A DNA stretch of 13,307 bases from an uncultured Bacteroidota bacterium. GTDB lineage: Bacteria > Bacteroidota > Bacteroidia > Chitinophagales > Chitinophagaceae. The first letter of the stretch is position 1. Each line of letters begins with the position of its first letter. A program made the translations under genes and the position numbers. The DNA is taken from the NCBI GenBank assembly GCA_946479055.1, contig CAMLEX010000043.1, positions 1 through 13,307 of the forward strand, written 5' to 3'. Of this stretch, positions 1 to 6,596 are shown one piece after another. The notes below the pieces were generated by a model. It ran no database searches. It saw nothing but the letters and a program-made list of their open reading frames with translations, and had not been told where the DNA came from.

Positions 1-249
1 TTCCAGTCTTTTGAGCCAATCTGCCCGGTAAGGAATCTGGCTGAGGTAGTCGGATGTCACTTTATTTTGCGCTGTTACCCAATCGGCCGTTTCCCTGCTC
101 CTGTCATCCTCCAGCCATCGGTAAGGGTCCTCTACTTTTGTACCATGATAGTCTTCTGTTACACCTGTTTTTTTTGTTTCAGGATATTTCAATTGAGCTT
201 CTGCCGTTAGCGCAAAAGATATAAGCAGAAAGAAAACTATTTTATTCAT
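1..249 (-). CDS. Prolyl oligopeptidase family (S9A) serine peptidase, N-terminal part only
   Basis: This is the first 83 codons of a gene that continues beyond the left edge; its ATG reads from 249 on the minus strand. The protein opens with a Sec-type signal peptide (MNKIVFFLLISFALTAEAQ, probable cleavage after EAQ). The segment KYPETKKTG...DYHGTKVEDPYRWLEDD follows at about residues 21-49, then ET..WV..QN at about 53-62. This run is the hallmark start of the S9A prolyl endopeptidase beta-propeller, including the conserved DPYRWLED block. The enzyme would hydrolyse proline-containing peptides after export to the periplasm. The catalytic Ser-Asp-His domain lies outside the window, so activity cannot be judged. 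It is divergent from pfkA across a 363-base gap. The family call is firm; the exact substrate is not known. Confidence 0.88.
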   Translation of the reverse strand, partial: MNKIVFFLLISFALTAEAQLKYPETKKTGVTEDYHGTKVEDPYRWLEDDRSRETADWVTAQNKVTSDYLSQIPYRADWLKRLE

Positions 250-612
250 TTGTATATTTTATTTGTTTTGGTCAAATGAAATTCACCATTAAAATTTTCA
301 TCGCTGTTGGTATATCCCGATAGCTATAGAGATGCTCGTCGCCGCCGCGGATTATGGCTCATTTCATAACTATTTTTTATCAATTGCAAGTTACGGATTC
401 GGATATCAGGCACTTATACCTTACATACTGCCAAGGCAACTGATGGCGGCTGGACTAACGTTTATTCGCATAAAATACAATGTTAATATGTATACCAAAC
501 ACACAATGCGAACAAAACCTTACTTTTGATGCGTTTTTGAAGGAAGCTTTGAGATTAAGCTTCATTAAAAATCATAAATTATTTATTTATAAAACAGCTA
601 TTTTAAAATCTA
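250..612. promoter_or_regulatory. Divergent intergenic region between S9A peptidase and pfkA
   Basis: This 363-base gap should hold both promoters. On the plus strand TACTTTTG at 521-528 matches the Bacteroidota -7 consensus TAnnTTTG, but no convincing -33 TTTG is placed 17-23 bases upstream, so this is weak. A 7-base perfect inverted repeat lies at 543-563, between that motif and the pfkA start. An imperfect 20-base palindrome lies at 314-333 and is followed by a GC-rich patch at 337-350, which looks like decayed repeat sequence. A 65-codon open frame at 332-529 has no recognisable protein features. I see no RNA gene here. Confidence 0.4.
543..563. repeat. Perfect 7-bp inverted repeat in the pfkA leader
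   Basis: GAAGCTT (543-549) and AAGCTTC (557-563) are exact reverse complements separated by 7 bases, ending 49 bases before the pfkA ATG. The size and spacing suit either a dimeric regulator's operator or a small leader hairpin. There is no T-tract after it, so it is not an intrinsic terminator. Which role applies cannot be read from the sequence. Confidence 0.45.
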
Positions 613-1599
613 ATGTCAAAAAAAGTTACAAAGATCGGAGTTCTTACATCTGGTGGTGATGCACCGGGAATGAATGCAGCAATCAGGGCTGTGGTACGTA
701 CAGGAATACATCATGGCCTTGAAGTCTATGGCATTATGCGGGGGTACCAGGGAATGTTGGAAGATGATATTTTCAGAATGGAATCAAGGTCAGTAGCTAA
801 TATTATTCAACGGGGAGGTACTATTTTAAAAACCGCCCGTTGTAAAGAATTTCTCGAATACGAAGGTCGGAAAAAGGCTTACGCTAATTTGAACAAAAGG
901 GGAATTGATGGACTGGTTATTATTGGAGGTGACGGTAGTTTTCGGGGTGCACAAATATTCAGCAATGAGTTTGATATACCCTGTGTTGGTTTACCGGGTA
1001 CCATCGATAAGGATATGGCGGGAACGGATGTAACTATCGGGTTTGACACCGCAGTAAATACTGCCATCAGTGCTATAGATAAAATAAGGGATACGATGGA
1101 TGCCCATGATCGCCTTTTTATTGTAGAAGTAATGGGACGGGATGCTGGTTATATTGCATTGCATAGCGGAATAGCAACCGGTGCTGAAAATATTCTTATT
1201 CCCGAAACAAAAACTGATATTGAAACGATCATTTCTTCGCTTACGGAAAAAGAAAAAAGAAAAAAATTAGTAAACCTTATCGTCGTAGCAGAAGGTTATG
1301 ATGAGGCCGGTGGCGCCAGCGGGCTAGCCGAGATCATTAAAAAAAGATTACCGTCTGCTGACGTAAGAATATGTGTATTAGGCCATATTCAACGAGGTGG
1401 TTCTCCTACCTGCGACGACAGGCTGGTAGCCAGTCATATGGGCTACTATGCAGTTGAAAGTTTAATGGTGGGTCGCAAAAATGTAATGGTTGGTGTTATC
1501 AATAATAAGATCCATTATACACCGCTTGACAAAGCAGTAAAAGAAAAACAAAAAATCGGGCAGGAATGGATGAAGATCGTAAAGATACTGGCATCATAG
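613..1599 (+). CDS. pfkA: ATP-dependent 6-phosphofructokinase
   Basis: This enzyme phosphorylates fructose 6-phosphate to fructose 1,6-bisphosphate, the committed step of glycolysis, in the cytoplasm. The 328 aa length is normal for the bacterial PfkA family. Visible motifs are the ATP-binding LTSGGDAPGMN (11-21), IIGGDGS (103-109), PGTIDKD (128-134) with presumed catalytic Asp132, VEVMGRDAGY (171-180) and LGHIQRGGSP (256-265). Gly after GGD and Gly in PGTID are the residues that distinguish ATP-using from PPi-using enzymes, so ATP is the predicted donor. The motif normally reads TIDND, and here Lys133 replaces the Asn. The ATG at 613 starts directly at the canonical N-terminus and is preceded by A/T-rich sequence with no Shine-Dalgarno. 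Pyruvate kinase follows 121 bases downstream, probably co-transcribed. Confidence 0.97.
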   Translation: MSKKVTKIGVLTSGGDAPGMNAAIRAVVRTGIHHGLEVYGIMRGYQGMLEDDIFRMESRSVANIIQRGGTILKTARCKEFLEYEGRKKAYANLNKRGIDGLVIIGGDGSFRGAQIFSNEFDIPCVGLPGTIDKDMAGTDVTIGFDTAVNTAISAIDKIRDTMDAHDRLFIVEVMGRDAGYIALHSGIATGAENILIPETKTDIETIISSLTEKEKRKKLVNLIVVAEGYDEAGGASGLAEIIKKRLPSADVRICVLGHIQRGGSPTCDDRLVASHMGYYAVESLMVGRKNVMVGVINNKIHYTPLDKAVKEKQKIGQEWMKIVKILAS

Positions 1600-1604
1600 A
1601 GATG

Positions 1605-1696
1605 ATGCCGGATACAAGATGCTGGTCTGTGACCTATAAACTCGTAGCTACCATCAGGAATCCAGCATCCAGAATCAAGTACCCAGAATCAAGTAA
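1605..1696. repeat. Inverted heptad-repeat element between pfkA and pyk
   Basis: The right arm (1655-1696) is six consecutive 7-base units: CAGGAAT, CCAGCAT, CCAGAAT, CAAGTAC, CCAGAAT, CAAGTAA. Within it the 13-mer CCAGAATCAAGTA occurs twice with a 14-base period (1669-1681 and 1683-1695). The left arm (1605-1625) holds three units of the same style on the opposite strand: ATGCCGG, ATACAAG, ATGCTGG, whose complements are CCGGCAT, CTTGTAT, CCAGCAT. GATGCTGG (1618-1625) and CCAGCATC (1662-1669) can pair. The element starts 5 bases after the pfkA stop and nearly fills the gap to pyk. No coding capacity is evident. Confidence 0.75.
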
Positions 1697-1720
1697 TAAA
1701 CAAGAAACCAAAACAAAATC

Positions 1721-3214
1721 ATGGCTAAAAACACAGAAAAATATTTTCATACAGAAATGGATAAAGACGCCGGCCTGGCGCATGCATATCATAAAACAAA
1801 GATTGTTGCAACAGTAGGTCCAGCCTGTGATACATACGATAAATTACTGGAACTGGTAAAAGCCGGTGTCAATGTATTTCGCTTAAACTTTTCACATGGA
1901 TCTCATGAGAATAAAGCAGAGATTATTGAACATATCCGCAAGATCAATAAAACTGAACCTTATAATATTGCTATTCTCGGCGATCTGCAAGGCCCTAAAC
2001 TTCGTGTTGGAGAAATAGAGAACGGAGCCCTGAAAATAACGCCGGGAGATATACTCACTTTTACATCCAAAGAAAAAGTGGTTGGCAATATGGAACGTAT
2101 TTACATCTCCTACCCCAACCTGCACAATGATGTGAAAGTGGGAGAAAAAATAATGATAGATGATGGAAAGCTGGAAGTAATAGTAGTTGATATCACATCA
2201 TCAGGCGACGTAAAAGTACAGGTAACTTATGGAGGAATGTTGCTTCCCAAAAAAGGAGTGAATCTTCCTGATACAGCTATTTCGTTGCCGGCAATGACAG
2301 AAAAGGACATGATAGATTTCGAATTTATCATCAAACATGAGCTGGACTGGATGGCCTTATCTTTCGTTCGCAAAGCCGACGATATTGTTGATCTCAAAAA
2401 AATGGTGGCGAGCAGAAATAGTCCTGTCAAAGTAATGGCGAAAATTGAAATGCCTTCCGCATTGGTTGACCTGCGCAATATCATTATAGAATCAGACGGT
2501 GTAATGGTAGCCCGGGGTGACCTGGGTGTAGAATTGCCGGTAGAAAAAGTTCCTATGGCTCAAAGGGATATTATCCGTAAATGTATACACCGGGGTAAGC
2601 CCGTAATTGTTGCTACACAGATGATGGAAAGTATGATTGACAGGGTAAAACCTAATCGAAGTGAAATAACCGATGTTGCCAATGCCGTACTGGAAGGCGC
2701 AGATGCTGTAATGTTAAGTGGCGAGACCGCCACCGGCCAGCATCCAACATTGGTTGTTGAAACAATGCGAAAGATCATCATGGAAGTAGAACGGACAGAA
2801 TACCGCTATAATCGTGAAGAGGATCTTAAACCTCTTGCTCATTCTCCTTCGTTTTTAAGTGACGCTATTTGCTATAATGCCTGTAAGATTGCCAGTGATA
2901 TTTCTGCCAATGCCCTGATTGGTATGACACAGAGTGGATACACCGGTTGGATGTTAAGCAGCTATAGACCAAAATCACCTTTATACGTTTTTACCAAAAA
3001 ACGTCATCTGGTTAACCAGTTAAGTTTGAGCTGGGGCGTAAGAGCATTTTTTTATGATGAAGAAGATAGTCTCGATGATATTTTCTTTGACCAGATCGTT
3101 ATATTAAAAGAACGGGGTTTCTTAAAGCCTGGTGAAATTGTTGTAAGCACTGGTAGTACACCGATACACCTGCATTTACCTACCAATGTTTTAAAGATTA
3201 CAAAAGTAGAATGA
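1721..3214 (+). CDS. pyk: Pyruvate kinase (predicted K+-independent type)
   Basis: This enzyme transfers phosphate from phosphoenolpyruvate to ADP, the last step of glycolysis. The 497 aa protein shows the full family order: KIVATVGPA (27-35), RLNFSHG (54-60), DLQGPKLR (88-95), the small beta-barrel B domain at about 97-190, active-site KIE (Lys241, Glu243), ARGDLGVE (264-271, metal-binding Asp267), VATQMMES (297-304, Thr299), MLSGETA (331-337) and the C-terminal allosteric-type domain ending in VVSTGSTP (474-481). Lys93 occupies the place of the Glu that correlates with K+ dependence (Glu117 in rabbit muscle enzyme). Leu89-Gln90 replace the usual Thr-Lys. These residues match the K+-independent group. 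The N-terminus is about 20 residues longer than in E. coli enzymes. The ATG at 1721 follows an A-rich leader. It is likely in one operon with pfkA. Confidence 0.97.
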   Translation: MAKNTEKYFHTEMDKDAGLAHAYHKTKIVATVGPACDTYDKLLELVKAGVNVFRLNFSHGSHENKAEIIEHIRKINKTEPYNIAILGDLQGPKLRVGEIENGALKITPGDILTFTSKEKVVGNMERIYISYPNLHNDVKVGEKIMIDDGKLEVIVVDITSSGDVKVQVTYGGMLLPKKGVNLPDTAISLPAMTEKDMIDFEFIIKHELDWMALSFVRKADDIVDLKKMVASRNSPVKVMAKIEMPSALVDLRNIIIESDGVMVARGDLGVELPVEKVPMAQRDIIRKCIHRGKPVIVATQMMESMIDRVKPNRSEITDVANAVLEGADAVMLSGETATGQHPTLVVETMRKIIMEVERTEYRYNREEDLKPLAHSPSFLSDAICYNACKIASDISANALIGMTQSGYTGWMLSSYRPKSPLYVFTKKRHLVNQLSLSWGVRAFFYDEEDSLDDIFFDQIVILKERGFLKPGEIVVSTGSTPIHLHLPTNVLKITKVE

Positions 3215-3222
3215 TAAGAGTG

Positions 3223-3300
3223 AGATGACAGTTGGCAGATGACAGTTGACAGACCTTAAGAGAAAATTCTTTATCAACTGTCATCTCGCATCTGTCAACA
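3223..3300. repeat. Symmetric inverted heptad-repeat element between convergent genes
   Basis: The left arm (3223-3250) reads as four 7-base units: AGATGAC, AGTTGGC, AGATGAC, AGTTGAC. The right arm (3273-3300) is four units on the opposite strand: ATCAACT, GTCATCT, CGCATCT, GTCAACA. A 22-base A/T-rich centre separates them. AGATGACAGTTGA (3237-3249) pairs perfectly with 3274-3286, a 13-bp stem. It lies between the pyk stop and the 3' end of the convergent DUF1761 gene, so it could act as a two-way transcription stop. No T-tract follows on either strand. Confidence 0.8.
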
Positions 3301-3307
3301 ATATTGC

Positions 3308-3730
3308 TCATCTCCACAACACCAGGATTATAGCTGCAATTAAATGACCTGCCAGGTGATAGCCGCAATCAATAAAATACAATGCAGTTGGCCTGCTTTC
3401 ATATATAAATGAAATAGAAACAGCGGTTGTAGCAAAACAGATACCGGTAATAAGCCCCAACTTTAATGCTGATGGAAGAACAGAAAGATCCATCCTGGTA
3501 ACAAGCATTGCAATACCCATACAAGCAATGAGGATCAAAACAAATGTACCTGTCATCATTTTCGCCATGCCTTTACTTTTATTGGGATCAGTCATATCCA
3601 ACCCAACTACTGCAGCCCATTTGGTGCCGAACAAAGCTTTTGAATACCATACTGCACCCAGCATAAAATAAGCAATGGTTGCTACCAATATAGCCAGCCA
3701 GTTAACGTCTGAAAAGATTTGTGTGTTCAT
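3308..3730 (-). CDS. DUF1761 family integral membrane protein
   Basis: This small hydrophobic protein of 140 aa is of unknown function. It matches the DUF1761 pattern: VNWLAILVATIAYFMLGAVWYS at the N-terminus (about 9-30), a short loop with FGTKW (34-38), then three further membrane segments at about 60-78, 88-108 and 118-138. The four predicted helices and the length are normal for the family. It starts at ATG 3730 on the minus strand and faces pyk tail-to-tail. A strong minus-strand terminator at 3798-3825 separates it from the upstream DUF1080 gene, so it is probably transcribed alone from the 67-base interval before its start. The sequence gives no basis for a substrate or biochemical role. 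Confidence 0.85.
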   Translation of the reverse strand: MNTQIFSDVNWLAILVATIAYFMLGAVWYSKALFGTKWAAVVGLDMTDPNKSKGMAKMMTGTFVLILIACMGIAMLVTRMDLSVLPSALKLGLITGICFATTAVSISFIYESRPTALYFIDCGYHLAGHLIAAIILVLWR

Positions 3731-3797
3731 AACAGTTGGTTTTGTTTATAGAAAAATAATCATATTTCCGGGAAATACAATAAGACAGCGAATGAGC

Positions 3798-3825
3798 AAA
3801 AAAAAGAAGGGACAATTGCCCCTTC
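3798..3825 (-). terminator. Intrinsic terminator closing the DUF1080 operon
   Basis: Read on the minus strand, GAAGGGGC pairs with GTCCCTTC across an AATT loop (8 bp with one G-T wobble) and runs straight into a tract of eight T. It begins 23 bases after the DUF1080 stop. This is the textbook form of a rho-independent terminator. It marks the end of the transcript that carries the oxidoreductase, isomerase, cytochrome and DUF1080 genes. Confidence 0.9.
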
Positions 3826-3848
3826 CTGTATATTGCTAATTAAGTTTA

Positions 3849-4595
3849 TTATAAACGCCGGATCTTAATATTCCGGAACCACACATTATCACCATGATCC
3901 TGCAGACCAAATTTTCCTTTTTGGTATTTCCCGAAATCGGGCATGTTTTTGAATTTGCTTCCCGCAACTAATTTTTTCCAGTTATCATCCCAAAGTGTAG
4001 TTGAAACAATATTCTCACCATTCAGGTAAAGATCCAGTTTTCCGTTTACACTTTTTATTTCTGCAGTGTTCCATTCCGTTGCAGGTTTTACCGTTTCTTT
4101 TGAAGAAGAGATCAGATCATATAAATCACCTGCCCTGTGCTTGATGATTTTCGCATCGGGATGGCCGTTATTATCCAGTACCTGCATTTCCGGACCAGTT
4201 TCCCAGGGCCATTTGTATTTATTGTCTTCCTGTGCATAGAAGATAACACCACTGTTTCCATTTGCAGCTATCTTCCAATCATACTTCAGGTGAAAGTTAT
4301 CAAAATCTTCATCTGTAACGATGTCTCCTCCATCTTCTACCTTTCCTTCTTTTTTACCAGATGCATCAAGATAAATCGTGCCATCAGCAACTTTCCAGGA
4401 TTTACCAACTGGCATATTTCCGTACTTATGCCAGCCTTTGGTAGACTCACCATCAAAGAGAAGCTCCCAACCTTCTTTTTTCTCTTCATTTGTAAGTGTA
4501 TTCATAGCGGTTGATTGAGTTGTCTGCTTGCTTGCTGAGTTATTGCAGGAAAGCATTAGTACTGCTGAGGAGGCAACCAGGATATTTTTGATCAT
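3849..4595 (-). CDS. DUF1080 (3-keto-disaccharide hydrolase family) lipoprotein
   Basis: This 248 aa lipoprotein has the lipobox VLMLSC with acyl-Cys17, a low-complexity linker to about residue 32, then one DUF1080 (PF06439) domain to the end. Landmarks are GWELLFDGESTKGWHKYG (42-59), DIVTDEDFDNFHLKYDWKI (91-109), GNSGVIFYAQED (113-124), GPEMQVLDNNGHPD (134-147), AGDLYDL (155-161), EWNTAEI (174-180) and the C-terminal GLQDHGDNVWFRNIKI. These form the family's concanavalin-like jelly roll with the conserved E-M-Q-V-L-D-N and QDHG blocks. The Pfam family is named for cleavage of 3-keto-disaccharides. No acidic run follows the Cys, so a periplasm-facing location is likelier than surface export. 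It lies 7 bases after the cytochrome c gene, clearly in the same transcript. The glycoside substrate is unknown. Confidence 0.9.
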   Translation of the reverse strand: MIKNILVASSAVLMLSCNNSASKQTTQSTAMNTLTNEEKKEGWELLFDGESTKGWHKYGNMPVGKSWKVADGTIYLDASGKKEGKVEDGGDIVTDEDFDNFHLKYDWKIAANGNSGVIFYAQEDNKYKWPWETGPEMQVLDNNGHPDAKIIKHRAGDLYDLISSSKETVKPATEWNTAEIKSVNGKLDLYLNGENIVSTTLWDDNWKKLVAGSKFKNMPDFGKYQKGKFGLQDHGDNVWFRNIKIRRL

Positions 4596-4602
4596 TGAGC
4601 AA

Positions 4603-5004
4603 TTATTTTTTTAATAAAAGAATATATCTAACCATTGTTTCAGCATCTGCCTGGGAAAGAGTTGGGTGCGGCAACATAGGAACTTCTCCCCAAACTCCTG
4701 TACCTCCTTTGATTATTTTTTCCGCCAGCTTGGATACGATGCCCGGTGCCTGGTCAGCATATTTATTTGCTACGTCTCTGTAAGCAGGACCCGTCAATTT
4801 TTCATCAATTTTATGACAGGTTAAACAATCGCTTTTCGCTATCAATGCAAGACCAGCCTGGTAATCCGGATTATCCGTTATAGAAGTTTCTGTACTCTTT
4901 GGCTCTTCTTTTGTTTCAGTAGTATCAGGCGTTTTACTCTTGTCATTACTATTGCAAGCTATCAGGGCTGTAATTGCAAAAGCTGTAATGAATATTCTTT
5001 TCAT
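4603..5004 (-). CDS. Lipoprotein class I cytochrome c
   Basis: This small monohaem c-type cytochrome of 133 aa is tethered to a membrane. The signal ends in lipobox LIAC (Cys17). A Lys/Thr/Glu/Ser-rich flexible linker (about 19-44) precedes the haem domain. The haem site is CLTCH (60-64) with proximal His64, and the likely distal ligand is Met110 in GEVPMLPHP. TGPAYRDVA (71-79) and the closing LSQADAETMVRYIL helix are typical of c551/c552-like proteins. It would carry electrons in the periplasm. In this locus the natural donor is a flavin dehydrogenase such as the GMC enzyme encoded at 11607, as with the cytochrome subunit of bacterial glucoside 3-dehydrogenases; this partnership is inferred. 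The gene lies 71 bases after the TIM-barrel gene and 7 bases before DUF1080. Confidence 0.93.
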   Translation of the reverse strand: MKRIFITAFAITALIACNSNDKSKTPDTTETKEEPKSTETSITDNPDYQAGLALIAKSDCLTCHKIDEKLTGPAYRDVANKYADQAPGIVSKLAEKIIKGGTGVWGEVPMLPHPTLSQADAETMVRYILLLKK

Positions 5005-5075
5005 GTATTTTATTTTTTATTGTTTTTAGAAATATGTTATTTGCTCAGATCAGGTGTTTTAAGGATGCAAAAATA

Positions 5076-6131
5076 TTAACTCAATCCCAATAATGAACGA
5101 TTAAATGCTTCATCGGCTTTTACACCTGCAAAATCATCAAACGCTTTTTCTGTTACCCTGATGATATTTTTTTGAATAAACTCCGCACCTTCCCTTGCCC
5201 CATCTTCAGGATGCTTCAAACAACATTCCCATTCCATCACCGCCCAGCCTTTATAATCATATTGGGTCAGTTTGCTGAAAATGGTTTTAAAATCCACCTG
5301 TCCATCTCCTGGCGAACGATATCGGCCTGCACGGTTCAGCCAGCTCTGATAGCCGCCAAAAGTTCCTTGCTTTCCGGTAGAATTAAATTCCGCATCTTTC
5401 ACATGAAATGCTTTTATCCGCTCATGATAAAAATCAATATATTGAATGTAATCTAATTGCTGCAATACAAAATGCGAAGGGTCATACAGCAAACAGGCAC
5501 GGGAATGATTATTTACGTTTTCTAAAAACATCTCATAGGTAACACCATCAAAAAGGTCTTCGCCCGGATGAATTTCATAACACACATCCACGCCACATTC
5601 ATCAAAGTAGTTGAGTATCGGCAACCAGCGATTAGCTAATTCTTTAAATCCTTCTTCTACCAACCCTGCAGGCCGTTGTGGCCAGGGATGAAAAGTATGC
5701 CATAGTAATGAGCCACTGAATGTTGGATGGGCTGTCAGTCCCAGATTTTGCGAAGCTTTTGCACCATATTTCAATTGTTGAATAGCCCACTCCGTTCTGG
5801 CTTTAGGATTTTTTCTAACAGCCTCCGGCGCAAATGTATCGAACAGATCATCGTAAGCGGGATGCACTGCTACTAATTGTCCCTGCAAATGAGTAGATAG
5901 TTCGGAGATTTCCAAACCACATTCATTAACGATGCCTTTTATTTCATCTGCATAGGTTTTGCTTTCGGCAGCTTTTTGCAACTCAATACATCGTGGATCC
6001 CAGGTAGGGATCTGTACTGCTTTAAATCCAATTGATTCCGCCCACAAACAAATTGCTCGCAGATTGTTGAACGGAGCTTTGTTGTCCAGAAATTGAGCTA
6101 AAAAAATTCCAGGTCCTTGTATAGTTCTCAT
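5076..6131 (-). CDS. Sugar phosphate isomerase/epimerase (AP-endonuclease-2-like TIM barrel)
   Basis: With start ATG at 6131 this is a 351 aa cytoplasmic protein of the xylose-isomerase-like TIM-barrel superfamily. Likely metal ligands sit at barrel strand ends: Glu186 (CYEIHPGED), Asp217 and His220 (YDPSH), His243 (FHVKDAEF) and Glu300 (VMEWE). GPGIFLAQFLDNKAPFNNL opens the barrel. The frame is open back to an ATG at 6161, but those ten extra residues (MATLRRGVII) are encoded by the GC-rich inverted repeat at 6137-6162, so 6131 is the better start. In the locus it would isomerise or epimerise a keto-sugar produced by the dehydrogenase and hydrolase. Related proteins include inosose and hydroxypyruvate isomerases, so the reaction is not fixed by sequence. 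Confidence 0.88.
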   Translation of the reverse strand: MRTIQGPGIFLAQFLDNKAPFNNLRAICLWAESIGFKAVQIPTWDPRCIELQKAAESKTYADEIKGIVNECGLEISELSTHLQGQLVAVHPAYDDLFDTFAPEAVRKNPKARTEWAIQQLKYGAKASQNLGLTAHPTFSGSLLWHTFHPWPQRPAGLVEEGFKELANRWLPILNYFDECGVDVCYEIHPGEDLFDGVTYEMFLENVNNHSRACLLYDPSHFVLQQLDYIQYIDFYHERIKAFHVKDAEFNSTGKQGTFGGYQSWLNRAGRYRSPGDGQVDFKTIFSKLTQYDYKGWAVMEWECCLKHPEDGAREGAEFIQKNIIRVTEKAFDDFAGVKADEAFNRSLLGLS

Positions 6132-6136
6132 AATAA

Positions 6137-6162
6137 TCACGCCACGGCGCAGCGTCGCCACG
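6137..6162 (+). repeat. Left GC-rich arm of the GxxExxY cassette
   Basis: This 26-base GC-rich segment begins TCACGCCACGG. It matches the reverse complement of 6597-6622 at 21 of 26 positions without gaps, and it stands out against the surrounding A/T-rich sequence. It can fold locally through GGCG (6146-6149) and CGCC (6156-6159). It lies 5 bases upstream of the preferred start of the TIM-barrel gene and 7 bases beyond the 3' end of the GxxExxY gene. Confidence 0.75.
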
Positions 6163-6169
6163 CCAAATT

Positions 6170-6550
6170 TTAAAGGTTATTTACAATTCGTTTTATTCCA
6201 TCTTTTAAAAGCGGCACATTAAAATTAATTAATAAACCAAGCTTTAAATTCGTCAGTTTTAAATGTGTCAATACTTGCTTGGGATAAACAAGCGGCAATG
6301 TTTCTACAGATTTAAGCTCAACAATAACTTTATCCTCTACAATTAAATCAGATCGGAAACCAAGGTCTAATCTTATAGTTTTCCATATAACAGGAATACT
6401 TCGTTGTCTTGAAACTCTCAACCCATGTTTATTAATTAGTTCATATTCCATAATTGCCTCATATACTGATTCAAGCAGACCAGGTCCCAGTTCTCTATGA
6501 ATTTCAAATGCTGAATCTAAAACGATTGTCGCAATTTCATTCTCAGTCAT
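6170..6550 (-). CDS. GxxExxY protein, PD-(D/E)XK nuclease fold
   Basis: This 126 aa protein is complete and of normal length for the family (TIGR04256 / PDDEXK_3). The naming motif is GLLESVY (24-30), preceded by AFEIHRELGPG. The nuclease-type core is Asp68 (FRSDLIVEDK) followed by Glu78-Leu-Lys80 (VELKSVE), i.e. D-x9-E-x-K. The helix QVLTHLKLTNLKLGLLINFN (92-111) corresponds to the conserved Q...YL segment of these folds. All presumed catalytic residues are present, so the gene appears intact. Biological function is not established for this family. It has no obvious part in sugar metabolism, yet it lies inside the operon, flanked by inverted GC-rich arms at 6137-6162 and 6597-6622. That placement suggests it was inserted. 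Confidence 0.9.
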   Translation of the reverse strand: MTENEIATIVLDSAFEIHRELGPGLLESVYEAIMEYELINKHGLRVSRQRSIPVIWKTIRLDLGFRSDLIVEDKVIVELKSVETLPLVYPKQVLTHLKLTNLKLGLLINFNVPLLKDGIKRIVNNL

Positions 6551-6596
6551 AATAATAGTAAGGCTTACTTTCTGCAGTTTTAATTTTATATATCAT

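Noticed and set aside
332..529. 65-codon open frame between the peptidase and pfkA
   Set aside because: It overlaps a decayed palindrome and GC-rich patch. Its product shows no domain, signal or family resemblance, and its composition looks like translated intergenic DNA.
1655..1696. CRISPR-like array between pfkA and pyk
   Set aside because: The units are contiguous 7-mers without spacers, and no cas genes are present.
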